A DNA stretch of 64,000 nt from Dyadobacter diqingensis (lineage in GTDB: Bacteria; Bacteroidota; Bacteroidia; Cytophagales; Spirosomataceae). The notes below the pieces were generated by a model that did no database searches, was not told where the DNA came from, and saw only the letters and a program-made list of their open reading frames with translations. Position numbers and translations under genes: made by a program. How positions within the stretch are numbered: position 1 is the stretch's first letter; each line of letters starts with the position of its first letter. The stretch covers positions 248,001 to 312,000 of the forward strand of contig NZ_JAMXKF010000003.1 in the NCBI RefSeq assembly GCF_024220585.1, read 5' to 3'. Below are positions 34,302-42,354 of the stretch, in pieces.

Positions 34302-35432
34302 TTAAGAAATAAAGCCAATGTAATTGCCCCTATTAATTAACTGAAAGGTTGCGTCAGGGTAGGCTTGTGAAAATGCTTTTGGAATTTTAGTTTGATTTTC
34401 TGTCCACTTAAACTCAAAAGCAGACAGGTGCCCGTTTTCATATTCAAGCCAGTCAATTTCCTGTTGGTCATAGGTTCGCCAGAAATAAAATTCGGGTTGC
34501 CTTTGCGCGTAATGTAAATATTTGAGGCGTTCCGATACCAGATAATTCTCCCAAAGTTCTCCAACATCTGTTCTTAGTACCAATGGTCGGAAGTCATTTA
34601 TCAGGGCATTTCTTATACCATTGTCATGAAAGTACCATCTTGAAGTTTTTGTAACTTCTTTCCTTAAATTACGGCTAAACCCGCCAACTTTACGAAGTAT
34701 GAATACTTTTGTTAATAAGTCAAGATATTTTTCAACAGTATTTTTACTTATTTGGAGAGTTTTCCCAAGCTCTTCCATAGAAACTTCTTTCCCAACCTGG
34801 TAGGCGATAAGTCGCAGCAAATCTTTTATTTTATCGGCGTTTCGAATTCCCTCATAGGTTAAGATATCTTTTAACAGGTAGGAGGTCACAAGATCTTTAA
34901 GGTAGAGCTCTCTTTCTTTAATTAAGTTTAGCTGAAAAAGTTCGGGGTAACCACCATAGACCAGTCGCTCTTCAAGGTTGGATAAGATCTGGACAGGGTT
35001 CTCGTGTTGATTGAGTTCTTCCTGCGCGATGGGATATAAGTTATGGAAATAGGCACGACCAGTTAAAGGCTCACCGGACTTTTGGGAGAGGTCCAAGGCA
35101 GATGAACCAGTAACAATGATTCGGATGTTGGGGATCTGATCCACGATTAATTTTAGAATTTTACCAATATCTGGTATAGCCTGAGCTTCATCAATGACTA
35201 ATAGTTCAACACCGGATAAAATTCTTTGATAATTAGCGATGCTTTTTTGCGCAAGCAATTCCTGAGTTGTAGAATCTTCGCCTTCCAAAGTCAAGGTTTT
35301 ATAAGAAGCTTCCCGGCTGATTTTCTGGATTAGATATGTTTTACCCACACGCCGCGTTCCGACAATAACATTTACTTTGTTAGGACGTAGAAAATCAAGA
35401 ATTATTTTTTCCAGAAATCGATCGAATTTCAT
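34302..35432 (-). CDS. AAA_14/DUF4143-type ATPase
   Basis: 376 residues. Walker A GTRRVGKTYLIQ (K31), Walker B ELLVIDEAQAIPD, sensor-like IRIIVTGSSALDLSQ, GEPLTGRAYFHNLYPI, then a winged-helix part (VSMEELGKTLQISKNTVEKYLDLL) and a C-terminal DUF4143 domain with FYFWRTYDQQEIDWLEYENG, a restriction-endonuclease-like core (E...DWLE...AFEFKW). Such ATPases are widespread orphan genes in Bacteroidota and archaea; function unknown. A paired inverted repeat (35449-35496) sits 16 bases before its ATG, and TAATTTTG at 35441-35448 is a probable -7 box. Confidence 0.9.
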   Translation of the reverse strand: MKFDRFLEKIILDFLRPNKVNVIVGTRRVGKTYLIQKISREASYKTLTLEGEDSTTQELLAQKSIANYQRILSGVELLVIDEAQAIPDIGKILKLIVDQIPNIRIIVTGSSALDLSQKSGEPLTGRAYFHNLYPIAQEELNQHENPVQILSNLEERLVYGGYPELFQLNLIKERELYLKDLVTSYLLKDILTYEGIRNADKIKDLLRLIAYQVGKEVSMEELGKTLQISKNTVEKYLDLLTKVFILRKVGGFSRNLRKEVTKTSRWYFHDNGIRNALINDFRPLVLRTDVGELWENYLVSERLKYLHYAQRQPEFYFWRTYDQQEIDWLEYENGHLSAFEFKWTENQTKIPKAFSQAYPDATFQLINRGNYIGFIS

Positions 35433-35440
35433 GATGTTAG

Positions 35441-35496
35441 CAAAATTACGTCAGTATGTTGACGCAATTTAGCTAAATACCGTCAACATACTGACG
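35441..35496 (-). promoter_or_regulatory. Paired inverted-repeat operator and promoter of the AAA_14 ATPase
   Basis: CGTCAGTATGTTGACG (35449-35464) and CGTCAACATACTGACG (35481-35496) are perfect reverse complements of each other, and each is itself a CGTCA-N6-TGACG dyad; centres are 32 bases apart, about three helical turns. The second copy is further framed by TAAATAC/GTATTTA. On the minus strand, TAATTTTG (35448-35441) lies just downstream of the first copy, which would fill the space between -7 and an ATTG -33 element. This suggests repressor control, possibly by the ATPase's own winged helix. Function is inference. Confidence 0.65.
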
Positions 35497-35513
35497 GTAT
35501 TTAGGTTTATTAC

Positions 35514-35548
35514 ATAAAAAAACAGCCGTCCGAAAAACAGACGACTGT
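35514..35548 (-). terminator. Terminator of the purF-type gene
   Basis: On the minus strand ACAGTCGTC and GACGGCTGT form a 9-bp stem (one G-U) with a 9-base loop, followed by seven T residues (complement of 35515-35521). Confidence 0.85.
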
Positions 35549-35571
35549 AAGAATATATAAGAAAGTCTTTA

Positions 35572-37464
35572 TTAATAAGCTCTTTCCAGCTTGCCTTCGT
35601 GAGAATTGGCAAAGGCTTTGTTCACTACTTTGTTTCCGCCCGGAGTTGGATAATTTCCAGTAAAGTACCAGTCTCCAACATGGTTTGGACAAGCTTTGTG
35701 AAGGTTATCAACTGTTTGGAAAATCACTGAAAGCTCAGCATTCAAATCCTTAGGACGGATAATTTCAGCAATTGCATTTGAAATTTCTTCGTCTGTAAAA
35801 GGATCATAAAGTGCTTTCACGTAATTGGTATGGAAAGAATTTTTGGTTGCGATGGATGCCACGGCTTGTGTGTACACATCTTCACGTAAATAATCCATCC
35901 CTCTGTCTTCAAGCAATTTCAATACAGCCCTGAAAGCCACGAAATCCTTCATTTTCGACATATCAATACCATAACAGTCCGGGAAACGGATTTGCGGTGC
36001 CGACGAAACAACCACGATTTTCTTCGGCTGTAATCTGTCAAGCATGGTCAGGATGCTTTTTTCCAGTGTGGTTCCGCGCACGATCGAATCGTCGATGATC
36101 ACAACGGTATCCACATTTTTGCGAACAACTTCAAACGTGGTATCATACACACTCGATACCATATCATCACGCAGCTCATCCGCAGTAATAAAGGTTCTTG
36201 ACTTTACATCCTTTGTTACAAGCTTCTCGATGCGGGGACGGAAAGAAAGGACTTTTTCAAGATCAGCCTCAAAAAGGATGCCTTCCATAATAGCCTGTTT
36301 CCTCTTCTTTGCCAGATATTCTTCCAGACCTTCGATCATTCCGAGGAACGATGTTTCAGCCGTATTCGGAATATAAGAGAAGATCGTATTTTCAAGGTCG
36401 TAATTGATCTCTTTAAGTATCTGCGGGATCAATAATTTACCCAGTTGCTTACGCTCATAGTAAATATCCGGATCGGTACCTCTTGAGAAATAAATACGTT
36501 CAAAGCTGCATGAACGTTTTTCAAGACGTGGCAGAATAGGGAATTCGTTATACTCTCCGTTTTTATCAACGATAAGTGCCGAACCGGGAGTGATTTCCTG
36601 AATCTGAGAATATTCTACATTAAAGGCAGCCTTGATTGCCTGTTTTTCAGAAGCAACAACAACAACTTCATCATCAGCATAATAAAATGCAGGACGAATT
36701 CCAGCCGGGTCACGGATCACAAACGAAGCGCCATAACCTGTCAGACCGCACATCGCATATCCGCCATCGAAATCGCGGCATGATCTGTACAGAAGACGCT
36801 GTAAGTCAATATTTTCTTCAATGACATCCGATAACGTCGGATTTTCATATATTCCTTTGAAACGATCGAAGACACGTTGGTTTTCTTCATCAAGAAAATG
36901 TCCTATTTTCTCCATGACCGTAACCGTGTCTACTTTCTCTTTCGGGTGCTGGCCAAGAGATACCAGTTTTCCAAAAAGCTCGTCAACATTTGTCATGTTA
37001 AAGTTTCCGGCCATCACCAGATTACGGCTTCTCCAGTTGCTCTGGCGTAACATCGGGTGACAGTTTTCAACCTCATTGGTACCGTGTGTTCCGTAGCGCA
37101 AATGTCCCAACCACACTTCACCGGTGAATGCAAGATTTTCCTGTAACCATTTTGCATCCGAGATACGTTCCTTGTTATTCTTAAGCCCTTTACGGAATTT
37201 CTTATGAATTTTGGAAAAAATGTCGGTAAGTGGCTGTGGTTCTACGGATCTGTAACGGCTGATATAGCGTTTTCCAGGTGGTACATCAATTTTGATGTTG
37301 GCAACTCCGGCTCCATCTTGCCCTCTGTTGACCTGTTTTTCCATCATTACAGAAAGCTTGTGCACGGCATATAGCGGCGTGTCGTATTTGTCAATGTAGT
37401 ATTGAAATGGCTTTCGAAGACGGATGAGTGCAATTCCGCACTCATGCTTTATGGCGTCGCTCAT
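35572..37464 (-). CDS. purF: Amidophosphoribosyltransferase-type class II glutamine amidotransferase
   Basis: 630 residues, longer than the usual 470-510. After an eight-residue propeptide comes the nucleophile C9 (KHECGIALIRL); GQDGAGVAN, GHLRYGTHGTNEVENCHP, NFNMTN and DGGYAMCGL mark the glutaminase domain. The phosphoribosyltransferase domain has VDTVVIIDDSIVRGTTLEK, the PRPP-binding loop. The last ~110 residues extend beyond known PurF. This long form is typical of Bacteroidota; it may be the de novo purine enzyme or a paralogue. Monocistronic with its own terminator. Confidence 0.88.
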   Translation of the reverse strand: MSDAIKHECGIALIRLRKPFQYYIDKYDTPLYAVHKLSVMMEKQVNRGQDGAGVANIKIDVPPGKRYISRYRSVEPQPLTDIFSKIHKKFRKGLKNNKERISDAKWLQENLAFTGEVWLGHLRYGTHGTNEVENCHPMLRQSNWRSRNLVMAGNFNMTNVDELFGKLVSLGQHPKEKVDTVTVMEKIGHFLDEENQRVFDRFKGIYENPTLSDVIEENIDLQRLLYRSCRDFDGGYAMCGLTGYGASFVIRDPAGIRPAFYYADDEVVVVASEKQAIKAAFNVEYSQIQEITPGSALIVDKNGEYNEFPILPRLEKRSCSFERIYFSRGTDPDIYYERKQLGKLLIPQILKEINYDLENTIFSYIPNTAETSFLGMIEGLEEYLAKKRKQAIMEGILFEADLEKVLSFRPRIEKLVTKDVKSRTFITADELRDDMVSSVYDTTFEVVRKNVDTVVIIDDSIVRGTTLEKSILTMLDRLQPKKIVVVSSAPQIRFPDCYGIDMSKMKDFVAFRAVLKLLEDRGMDYLREDVYTQAVASIATKNSFHTNYVKALYDPFTDEEISNAIAEIIRPKDLNAELSVIFQTVDNLHKACPNHVGDWYFTGNYPTPGGNKVVNKAFANSHEGKLERAY

Positions 37465-37914
37465 GAGAAGAATAATGAGTTAGAAATATGTTCGTTTGCT
37501 GGCTGCAAATCTTATTCCTTTTTTAATGATTTGTTAACGAACGAAAAACGTTCTTAGTTCGTAAACACGGAATAAAGGTACAAATCCTTTCTCTTAAAAA
37601 ACTTCAAATCTCGCTGTTTTTTTAGAGCCTTGACTCTATAAACAGCAAGAAGTAAACTTCTTTTAGTGAGATAGGTACATTTAACTTGGTTTATGAAAAT
37701 ATAAACCGCTTTTTTTTATATTAATTTACGAAAAAGAACGAGAGAAACTCGAAAAAGTTTTTAATTTTTTTTAATTATTTTTTTGGACAGAGCTCCGATT
37801 TTTTATTCATGAAGCGGTGAAGATGTCTTTTTCCAGCACCTCTTTAACAAATTAAAACAGGAATCAGAGTATGGCATCTTTAATCCCTATTTTTGTGAAA
37901 TAGCTCCTTTTTTT
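37465..37914. other. 450-base intergenic region between purF and recO
   Basis: AT-rich, no convincing gene. It holds a possible dyad ACGAAC...GTTCGT at 37537-37562, the near-consensus TACCTTTA on the minus strand (37573-37580) that may be a -7 element for purF, a dyad AAGAAGT-AA-ACTTCTT (37647-37662), and TATTTTTG at 37888-37895, a likely -7 element for recO. No riboswitch fold (such as purine or PRPP aptamer consensus) was recognised. Confidence 0.4.
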
Positions 37915-38610
37915 ATGCTGCACAAAACCAGAGGAATTGCATTAAATTATATCCGTTACCGTGAATCCTCGATTATCGCGAAGGTTTATACCGAATCCTT
38001 TGGGATACAGAGTTACATCGTGAACGGCGTTCGGAGCAGTAAATCGAAAACGAACAAAATTGCTCTTTTCCAGCCGCTTACATTGCTGGATATGGTAGTT
38101 TATCATAAAAGTAAGGAAGATACGATTCACCGGATTTCCGAAATGAAGTGTTACGCGCCGTTTCAAAGCCTGCCTTATGATATGTATAAGTCGAGCCTGG
38201 CGATGTTTACCACAGAAATTTTAGGAAAAACTTTAAAAGAAGAAGAGACCAACGAACCACTTTTTCAGTTTATTGAGAATTCCGTTTTGTATCTGGACGA
38301 AGCAAGCGGTGGTTTTGAAAACTTTCATATTCAGTTTCTGTTGCAGCTGGCATCTTATCTTGGCTTTGGTATTGAGACGATCGACGACCTCGAAGGTGAG
38401 TTGCGGGAAAACCATTATCCTCATATTGCGGATAAGCGGGAATTACAGGTTACTCATCAGTTGTTAATGGAGCCTTATGGGACGGTCGTGGCGCTGGACC
38501 GGTCCCGACGGGTCGATATACTGGAAAAACTTCTTTTCTTTTATAAAATACATATGGATACACTTGGGGAGATCCGGTCACTGGATGTGTTGAAAGAGGT
38601 GCTTCGTTAG
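37915..38610 (+). CDS. recO: DNA repair protein RecO
   Basis: 231 residues. OB-fold start MLHKTRGIALNYIRYRESSIIAKVYTES and the helical part (FENFHIQFLLQLASYLGFGI) match RecO, which helps RecR load RecA on SSB-coated single-stranded DNA. The zinc-finger cysteines found in many RecO proteins are not present: residues after the helical part show no CxxC pair. This is probably normal for the lineage but worth noting. Confidence 0.92.
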   Translation: MLHKTRGIALNYIRYRESSIIAKVYTESFGIQSYIVNGVRSSKSKTNKIALFQPLTLLDMVVYHKSKEDTIHRISEMKCYAPFQSLPYDMYKSSLAMFTTEILGKTLKEEETNEPLFQFIENSVLYLDEASGGFENFHIQFLLQLASYLGFGIETIDDLEGELRENHYPHIADKRELQVTHQLLMEPYGTVVALDRSRRVDILEKLLFFYKIHMDTLGEIRSLDVLKEVLR

Positions 38611-38696
38611 CACAGATTTAGCGGAAAAGCATAGAAATCAGGCCAGACTGGCATAATTTTGATACAGTAATCAGACAAACGTAAACTAAATTGAGC

Positions 38697-39401
38697 ATGA
38701 GACAACTTATTATTATAACACTGTTTTTCTGCGGTTCTCTGGCTATGGCGCAGGTACCTAAGGGCGCATGGAAGTCGCAGGAGCCAACGGGAAGCACTTC
38801 TACTCTAATTGTTGCGGATAACTATCTGACAATTGCTTCATACAGCGTCCTGAACAAATATTATGAGCGTACCGAGGGCGGGCCATTTACCATACAGGGT
38901 AATCAAATGACTTACACACCTGAGTTTAATCCGTCAGATACGGCAAAAGTGGGCATCCCTATTGTGTTTACGGTAACGAGGAAAGACGGCATCCTGACTT
39001 TGAAATACGAGGAGGCGATGGTCTGGATGAAAATCGATGAAAGCGAAAATGCTCCGCTGGCTGGTGCGTGGAGAATTACGGAACGCGCAAATGACGGGCA
39101 GGGCGACCTGGTGAAAATCCACCAGGAGGGAACACGTAAAACATTGAAAATCTTATCGGGAACGCGTTTTCAGTGGATTGCTTTTGATACCGCTGAGAAA
39201 ACATTTTACAATACCGGCGGTGGGACTTACACTGCTAAAAACGGTAAATATTCGGAACGGATCGAGTTTTTTTCCAAGGATAATAACAGGGTAGGAAATA
39301 CCGTGACATTCGATTATAAACTGGATAATGGCCGCTGGGATCACAAGGGAACGAGTACAGCCGGCAAACCGGTTCATGAAATCTGGGAGAAAATGCAATA
39401 G
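38697..39401 (+). CDS. Secreted lipocalin-like protein of unknown function
   Basis: 234 residues from the ATG at 38697 (MRQLIIITLFFCGSLAMAQ, signal peptide cleaved after AMAQ). The mature part shows two similar beta-rich halves, WKSQEPTGSTSTLIVADNYL and GAWRITERANDGQGDLVKIH, reminiscent of duplicated lipocalin-like DUF4488 domains. Monocistronic. No enzymatic motif. Confidence 0.7.
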   Translation: MRQLIIITLFFCGSLAMAQVPKGAWKSQEPTGSTSTLIVADNYLTIASYSVLNKYYERTEGGPFTIQGNQMTYTPEFNPSDTAKVGIPIVFTVTRKDGILTLKYEEAMVWMKIDESENAPLAGAWRITERANDGQGDLVKIHQEGTRKTLKILSGTRFQWIAFDTAEKTFYNTGGGTYTAKNGKYSERIEFFSKDNNRVGNTVTFDYKLDNGRWDHKGTSTAGKPVHEIWEKMQ

Positions 39402-39471
39402 AAAAATTTCGTATCACCGCAAGAGAGTTCGGGTTTGGTTCTGATGTTCATGTTCAGCACCAAACCCGATT

Positions 39472-39900
39472 TTATTCTACCACTTCGGCGTTTTTTAAAA
39501 TATAATTGAGGTGCTCAATATCCGTTGGGTTCAGTTGTAAAACACCTTTGACTGTTCTGACTTCGTCTGTCTTAAACCGCTGTTTTTTGTTTTTGAATTG
39601 CAGTTCCATGATGGATTCCGGCCCCGAACCTCCGCAGAAAAAACACATAGCCATCGGTTGTGCGGAAACTACATAGATGTTCTCATTTTCGTCCACGGGA
39701 ATGATGTAACCCTTGATCTGAATTTCTTTTCCCTGCAAAGCCTTCACGGTCGGCCCGAAAGTTGGATACAAAAAGTACATGCTTACTTCCTTATTAAGCT
39801 TTCTGGTAAACTCCACATCCGCCAGTTTTTTCCAATTTATTATCAAAGGACCGGTTACGGCGGTGTAGGACAGCATAAAAATCATCGCCAGCGTTTTCAT
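39472..39900 (-). CDS. DUF3299-like periplasmic protein
   Basis: 142 residues. A short signal-like N-terminus (MKTLAMIFMLSYTAVTGPL) precedes LQGKEIQIKGYIIPVDENEN and VVSAQPMAMCFFCGGSGPESIMELQF, a beta-barrel with a CFFC pair that resembles the DUF3299 pattern (GK.V.I.GY..P and a Cys-containing loop). It is 12 bases downstream of the His-rich lipoprotein gene, so both likely form one operon reading away from the first Zur-like palindrome. A role in zinc handling is inferred from context and the CxxC. Confidence 0.6.
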   Translation of the reverse strand: MKTLAMIFMLSYTAVTGPLIINWKKLADVEFTRKLNKEVSMYFLYPTFGPTVKALQGKEIQIKGYIIPVDENENIYVVSAQPMAMCFFCGGSGPESIMELQFKNKKQRFKTDEVRTVKGVLQLNPTDIEHLNYILKNAEVVE

Positions 39901-39912
39901 CGGACAATCCTG

Positions 39913-40320
39913 TTAAATAGTTTTCAAATCTTTTTGTAAGGCTTCAATGGCCGCTTTGGCATTAAGCTGATATTCCAGCATCGACTCGTCCGTCATTTGC
40001 GAAGCCGGTTTATGCGAATGATGTTCTCCTTTTTCATGGTGATGTTCGTGCTCAAAACCGGGAACTTCGATCATACCTTCTTCCCACAGCTCGATAAGAT
40101 CCTGCAAGCTATCCAGCTTTTGCAAACGTAAGGAATCCTGTTTGGTTTCGGCCAGTTTTTTCATGACATGAAGCCCGCTTTCGACATTTTCATGAATAGC
40201 AACGGATTCCAGGTGGGCTTTATTGGCCTCAATCAGCTTATCCGATTTTGCCTTGTCATTTGAACAGGCCGTTAAAATGAAGGTTAATGCCAGCGTCGGA
40301 AGGAAATATTTTTTTATCAT
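39913..40320 (-). CDS. Small histidine-rich lipoprotein
   Basis: 135 residues. Signal peptide with lipobox ILTAC (lipidated Cys19) and a His cluster EHEHHHEKGEHHSHK at about residues 90-104, a likely metal-binding segment; the rest is helical and charged. In the context of MerC-like and COG0523 genes it may be a zinc-scavenging or -buffering envelope protein. The start ATG lies 21 bases from the palindrome at 40341-40357. Confidence 0.75.
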   Translation of the reverse strand: MIKKYFLPTLALTFILTACSNDKAKSDKLIEANKAHLESVAIHENVESGLHVMKKLAETKQDSLRLQKLDSLQDLIELWEEGMIEVPGFEHEHHHEKGEHHSHKPASQMTDESMLEYQLNAKAAIEALQKDLKTI

Positions 40321-40340
40321 ATCGAACTGAACTCTATTAT

Positions 40341-40357
40341 TTGCAACTATGTTGCAA
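40341..40357. promoter_or_regulatory. Zur-like operator A
   Basis: TTGCAACTATGTTGCAA, a perfect 7-bp dyad (TTGCAAC/GTTGCAA) with 3-base centre, flanked by T and A to 8 bp. It lies between the divergent lipoprotein and MerC-like genes and can control both. Assignment to Zur is inferred from the controlled genes and from identical palindromes before the COG0523 GTPase. Confidence 0.7.
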
Positions 40358-40402
40358 AAATGATTAAAAAGATTGAATCAAACAATCGGATCATTTAATA
40401 AT

Positions 40403-40957
40403 ATGCGTTTCAGATTAATTTTTACTTTGCCGCTGACCCTGTTGGCCACGTTTCTTCACCTGGGCTGCTGCCTGCTTCCGTTACTCTCCATTGCCGGCAC
40501 ATCACTCCCGTATTTTGATCTTTTTGCCCGTTATAAAACGACGTTTACAGTGTTTCAGCTTCTTGTCACAATGTATTTGCTTGGCAAAATTATCCTTGAC
40601 CAAACCCATATCAAGCCGTTTTGTGACGCCAGGGAGCGGGTTATTCATTGGATCGGTGTGGCCATTGCCGTCGTTGGCCTGACGATCAGTTATTATGAAC
40701 CTTTCAAAAGTGAAGATCAGCAATTGGCCGAACAGCAGTTTCTGCGTTTTAAAAGTCACCGGCAAATGGATATTGCTATCTCCGGAGATTACGATCATGA
40801 AAAATTGCTGAACGATCTGGCTGAAATAAAGGGCGTCAAGTCAAACCGTATTCAAATTTCGGACGGTATGGTGGCCCTTACTTTTCAAAGCAGCAGGACG
40901 TCACGGTTGGAAATTCTCGAAAATCTTAGGTCAAAGGGTTACGTGGTGTCGGACTAA
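40403..40957 (+). CDS. MerC-like membrane protein with C-terminal ferredoxin-like domain
   Basis: 184 residues from the ATG at 40403; a TTG 30 bases upstream is less likely. Four hydrophobic segments; the first has LATFLHLGCCLLPLLSIAG with the vicinal C22-C23 pair typical of MerC/MerT-type metal importers. The last ~65 residues (MDIAISGDYDHEKLLNDLAEIKGVKSNRIQ) look like an HMA-type fold without the CxxC. A metal-uptake role fits the neighbouring genes. About 82 bases separate it from the divergent lipoprotein gene. Confidence 0.72.
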   Translation: MRFRLIFTLPLTLLATFLHLGCCLLPLLSIAGTSLPYFDLFARYKTTFTVFQLLVTMYLLGKIILDQTHIKPFCDARERVIHWIGVAIAVVGLTISYYEPFKSEDQQLAEQQFLRFKSHRQMDIAISGDYDHEKLLNDLAEIKGVKSNRIQISDGMVALTFQSSRTSRLEILENLRSKGYVVSD

Positions 40958-40965
40958 TAATATTA

Positions 40966-40982
40966 ATGCAACAATGATGCAT
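40966..40982. promoter_or_regulatory. Zur-like operator B (imperfect)
   Basis: ATGCAACAATGATGCAT is an imperfect version of the same palindrome (ATGCA/TGCAT arms), centred 37 bases before operator C. It covers the region where the -33 element of the GTPase gene is expected. Confidence 0.5.
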
Positions 40983-40993
40983 ATTAAGTTTTG

Positions 40994-41028
40994 TTTATAT
41001 ATTTGCAACAATGTTGCAAATATATAAA
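40994..41028 (+). promoter_or_regulatory. Zur-like operator C overlapping the COG0523 promoter
   Basis: Perfect 16-bp arms, TTTATATATTTGCAAC (40994-41009) and GTTGCAAATATATAAA (41013-41028), around AAT; the core TTGCAACAATGTTGCAA is at 41003-41019. TATATTTG at 40998-41005 is a full -7 match inside the left arm, so binding would block RNA polymerase. The GTPase ATG is 12 bases after the right arm. Confidence 0.75.
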
Positions 41029-41039
41029 CGGCGAAAAAT

Positions 41040-42248
41040 ATGGCAGATAAAAAACTTCCGGTAACTGTGTTAAGCGGGTTTCTGGGCGCGGGTAAGACAA
41101 CTTTGCTAAATCATATTCTTCATAATAAGGAAGGGCTGAAGGTAGCTGTGATTGTCAATGACATGAGTGAGGTCAACATCGACGCACAGCTTGTTAAAAA
41201 CGAGCAAACATTGAGCCGGACAGAAGAAAAACTGGTGGAAATGTCAAATGGCTGTATCTGCTGCACACTTCGTGAAGATTTGATGATCGAGGTGGAAAAA
41301 CTGGCGAAAGAAAAGCGTTTTGATTATCTGCTTATTGAAAGTACCGGCATCTCGGAGCCGGTACCGATTGCGCAGACTTTCAGTTTTGTGGACGAAGAAA
41401 ATGGTATAGACCTTTCAAAATGGGCCACGATCGATTGCATGGTCACGGTGGTTGACGCTTTTAACTTTTCGAAAGATTTTGGCTCGGTTGACACCATTGT
41501 GAGTCGTGACCTGAACGACGATGAATCGGATAGGCGGACGATTGTGAACCTGCTAACGGACCAGATCGAATTTGCCGATGTCATTATCCTGAATAAAACG
41601 GATTTGGTTCTACCGGTTCATCTGGCAGAATTAAAAGCAGTGCTCAAAGCTTTGAATCCTACGGCCCGTGTTATTGAAAGCTCTTTTTCCAAGGTGGAAT
41701 CGAAGGCGATTCTCAATACCGGATTGTTTGATTACGATCAGGCTGTACAGTCTGCCGGATGGATCCAGGAGCTTAAAAAACTGGAAAACGGATCACATAT
41801 ACCTGAAACTGAAGAGTATGGAATTGCGTCTTTTGTTTTTCGGGACAAACGTCCTTTTCATCCGGAACGGTTCTGGAAATATCTTTCACAGAACTGGCCT
41901 GTAGGTATTATCCGCAGCAAAGGCTTGTTCTGGATCGCATCACGGCCGGGTGACGCCTTAAACTGGAGTCAGGCTGGTGGCTCGTTGCGTGCAGAAGGCG
42001 CAGGTGTCTGGTGGGCAAGCATGCCGCTAAGCCAAAGGGTACGTTATCAGGCTTATATCGATAACCGGGAATCGATCGAGTCGAGATGGGGGCGTTTTGG
42101 AGACCGGACGAATGAGCTGGTTATTATCGGTCAGGATCTGGATCAGGAATTAGTCATTTCAGAATTGACACAATGTTTGTGCACCGCTACTGAAATTATT
42201 CACATGGAAGGAAAAGGAGAATTCAAAGATCCGTTTCCGGTATTCTAG
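41040..42248 (+). CDS. COG0523 (CobW/ZigA-type) metallochaperone GTPase
   Basis: 402 residues. Walker [13 protein letters not shown] (residues 13-24), the metal-binding G-C72-I-C74-C75 motif in [27 protein letters not shown], and the guanine-specificity NKTD ([10 protein letters not shown]) are all present; a CobW C-terminal domain follows from about residue 265 ([19 protein letters not shown]). Members deliver or conserve Zn2+ under starvation and are typical Zur-regulon genes. The palindromic operator directly upstream supports this. Confidence 0.93.
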   Translation: MADKKLPVTVLSGFLGAGKTTLLNHILHNKEGLKVAVIVNDMSEVNIDAQLVKNEQTLSRTEEKLVEMSNGCICCTLREDLMIEVEKLAKEKRFDYLLIESTGISEPVPIAQTFSFVDEENGIDLSKWATIDCMVTVVDAFNFSKDFGSVDTIVSRDLNDDESDRRTIVNLLTDQIEFADVIILNKTDLVLPVHLAELKAVLKALNPTARVIESSFSKVESKAILNTGLFDYDQAVQSAGWIQELKKLENGSHIPETEEYGIASFVFRDKRPFHPERFWKYLSQNWPVGIIRSKGLFWIASRPGDALNWSQAGGSLRAEGAGVWWASMPLSQRVRYQAYIDNRESIESRWGRFGDRTNELVIIGQDLDQELVISELTQCLCTATEIIHMEGKGEFKDPFPVF

Positions 42249-42268
42249 GCAGCTTTTTTTTGTAACCT

Positions 42269-42287
42269 ATTTAGATTTATTCAAAAT
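42269..42287. promoter_or_regulatory. Fur-like box 1
   Basis: ATTTAGATTTATTCAAAAT is a 7-5-7 dyad (ATTTAGA / TCAAAAT, one mismatch) of the kind bound by Fur-family regulators, located 85 bases before the Cys-rich microprotein start. Regulator assignment is inference. Confidence 0.5.
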
Positions 42288-42299
42288 AATTTGTCAAAA

Positions 42300-42332
42300 A
42301 TTTTGAATGATTCTAAATAGGCCCTACATTTG
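42300..42332 (+). promoter_or_regulatory. Consensus promoter overlapped by Fur-like box 2
   Basis: TTTG at 42302-42305, exactly 19 bases, then TACATTTG at 42325-42332: a perfect Bacteroidota promoter. ATTTTGAATGATTCTAAAT (42300-42318), a second 7-5-7 dyad, covers the -33 element, so a bound Fur-like protein would block the promoter. Transcription would start near 42338, about 17 nt before the microprotein ATG. Confidence 0.7.
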
Positions 42333-42354
42333 TCTCAGTTATAACGGAGAAGAA

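Noticed and set aside
35449..35496. Inverted repeat read as a transcription terminator
   Set aside because: There is no T-run after either arm, and a proper terminator for the upstream gene exists at 35514-35548.
36044..36376. 110-codon plus-strand frame inside the purF-type gene, and similar antisense frames in lysS, recJ and other genes
   Set aside because: Shadows of confidently identified genes on the other strand.
37465..37914. Possible riboswitch upstream of the purF-type gene
   Set aside because: No purine-aptamer or other known riboswitch consensus could be traced; only short dyads are visible.
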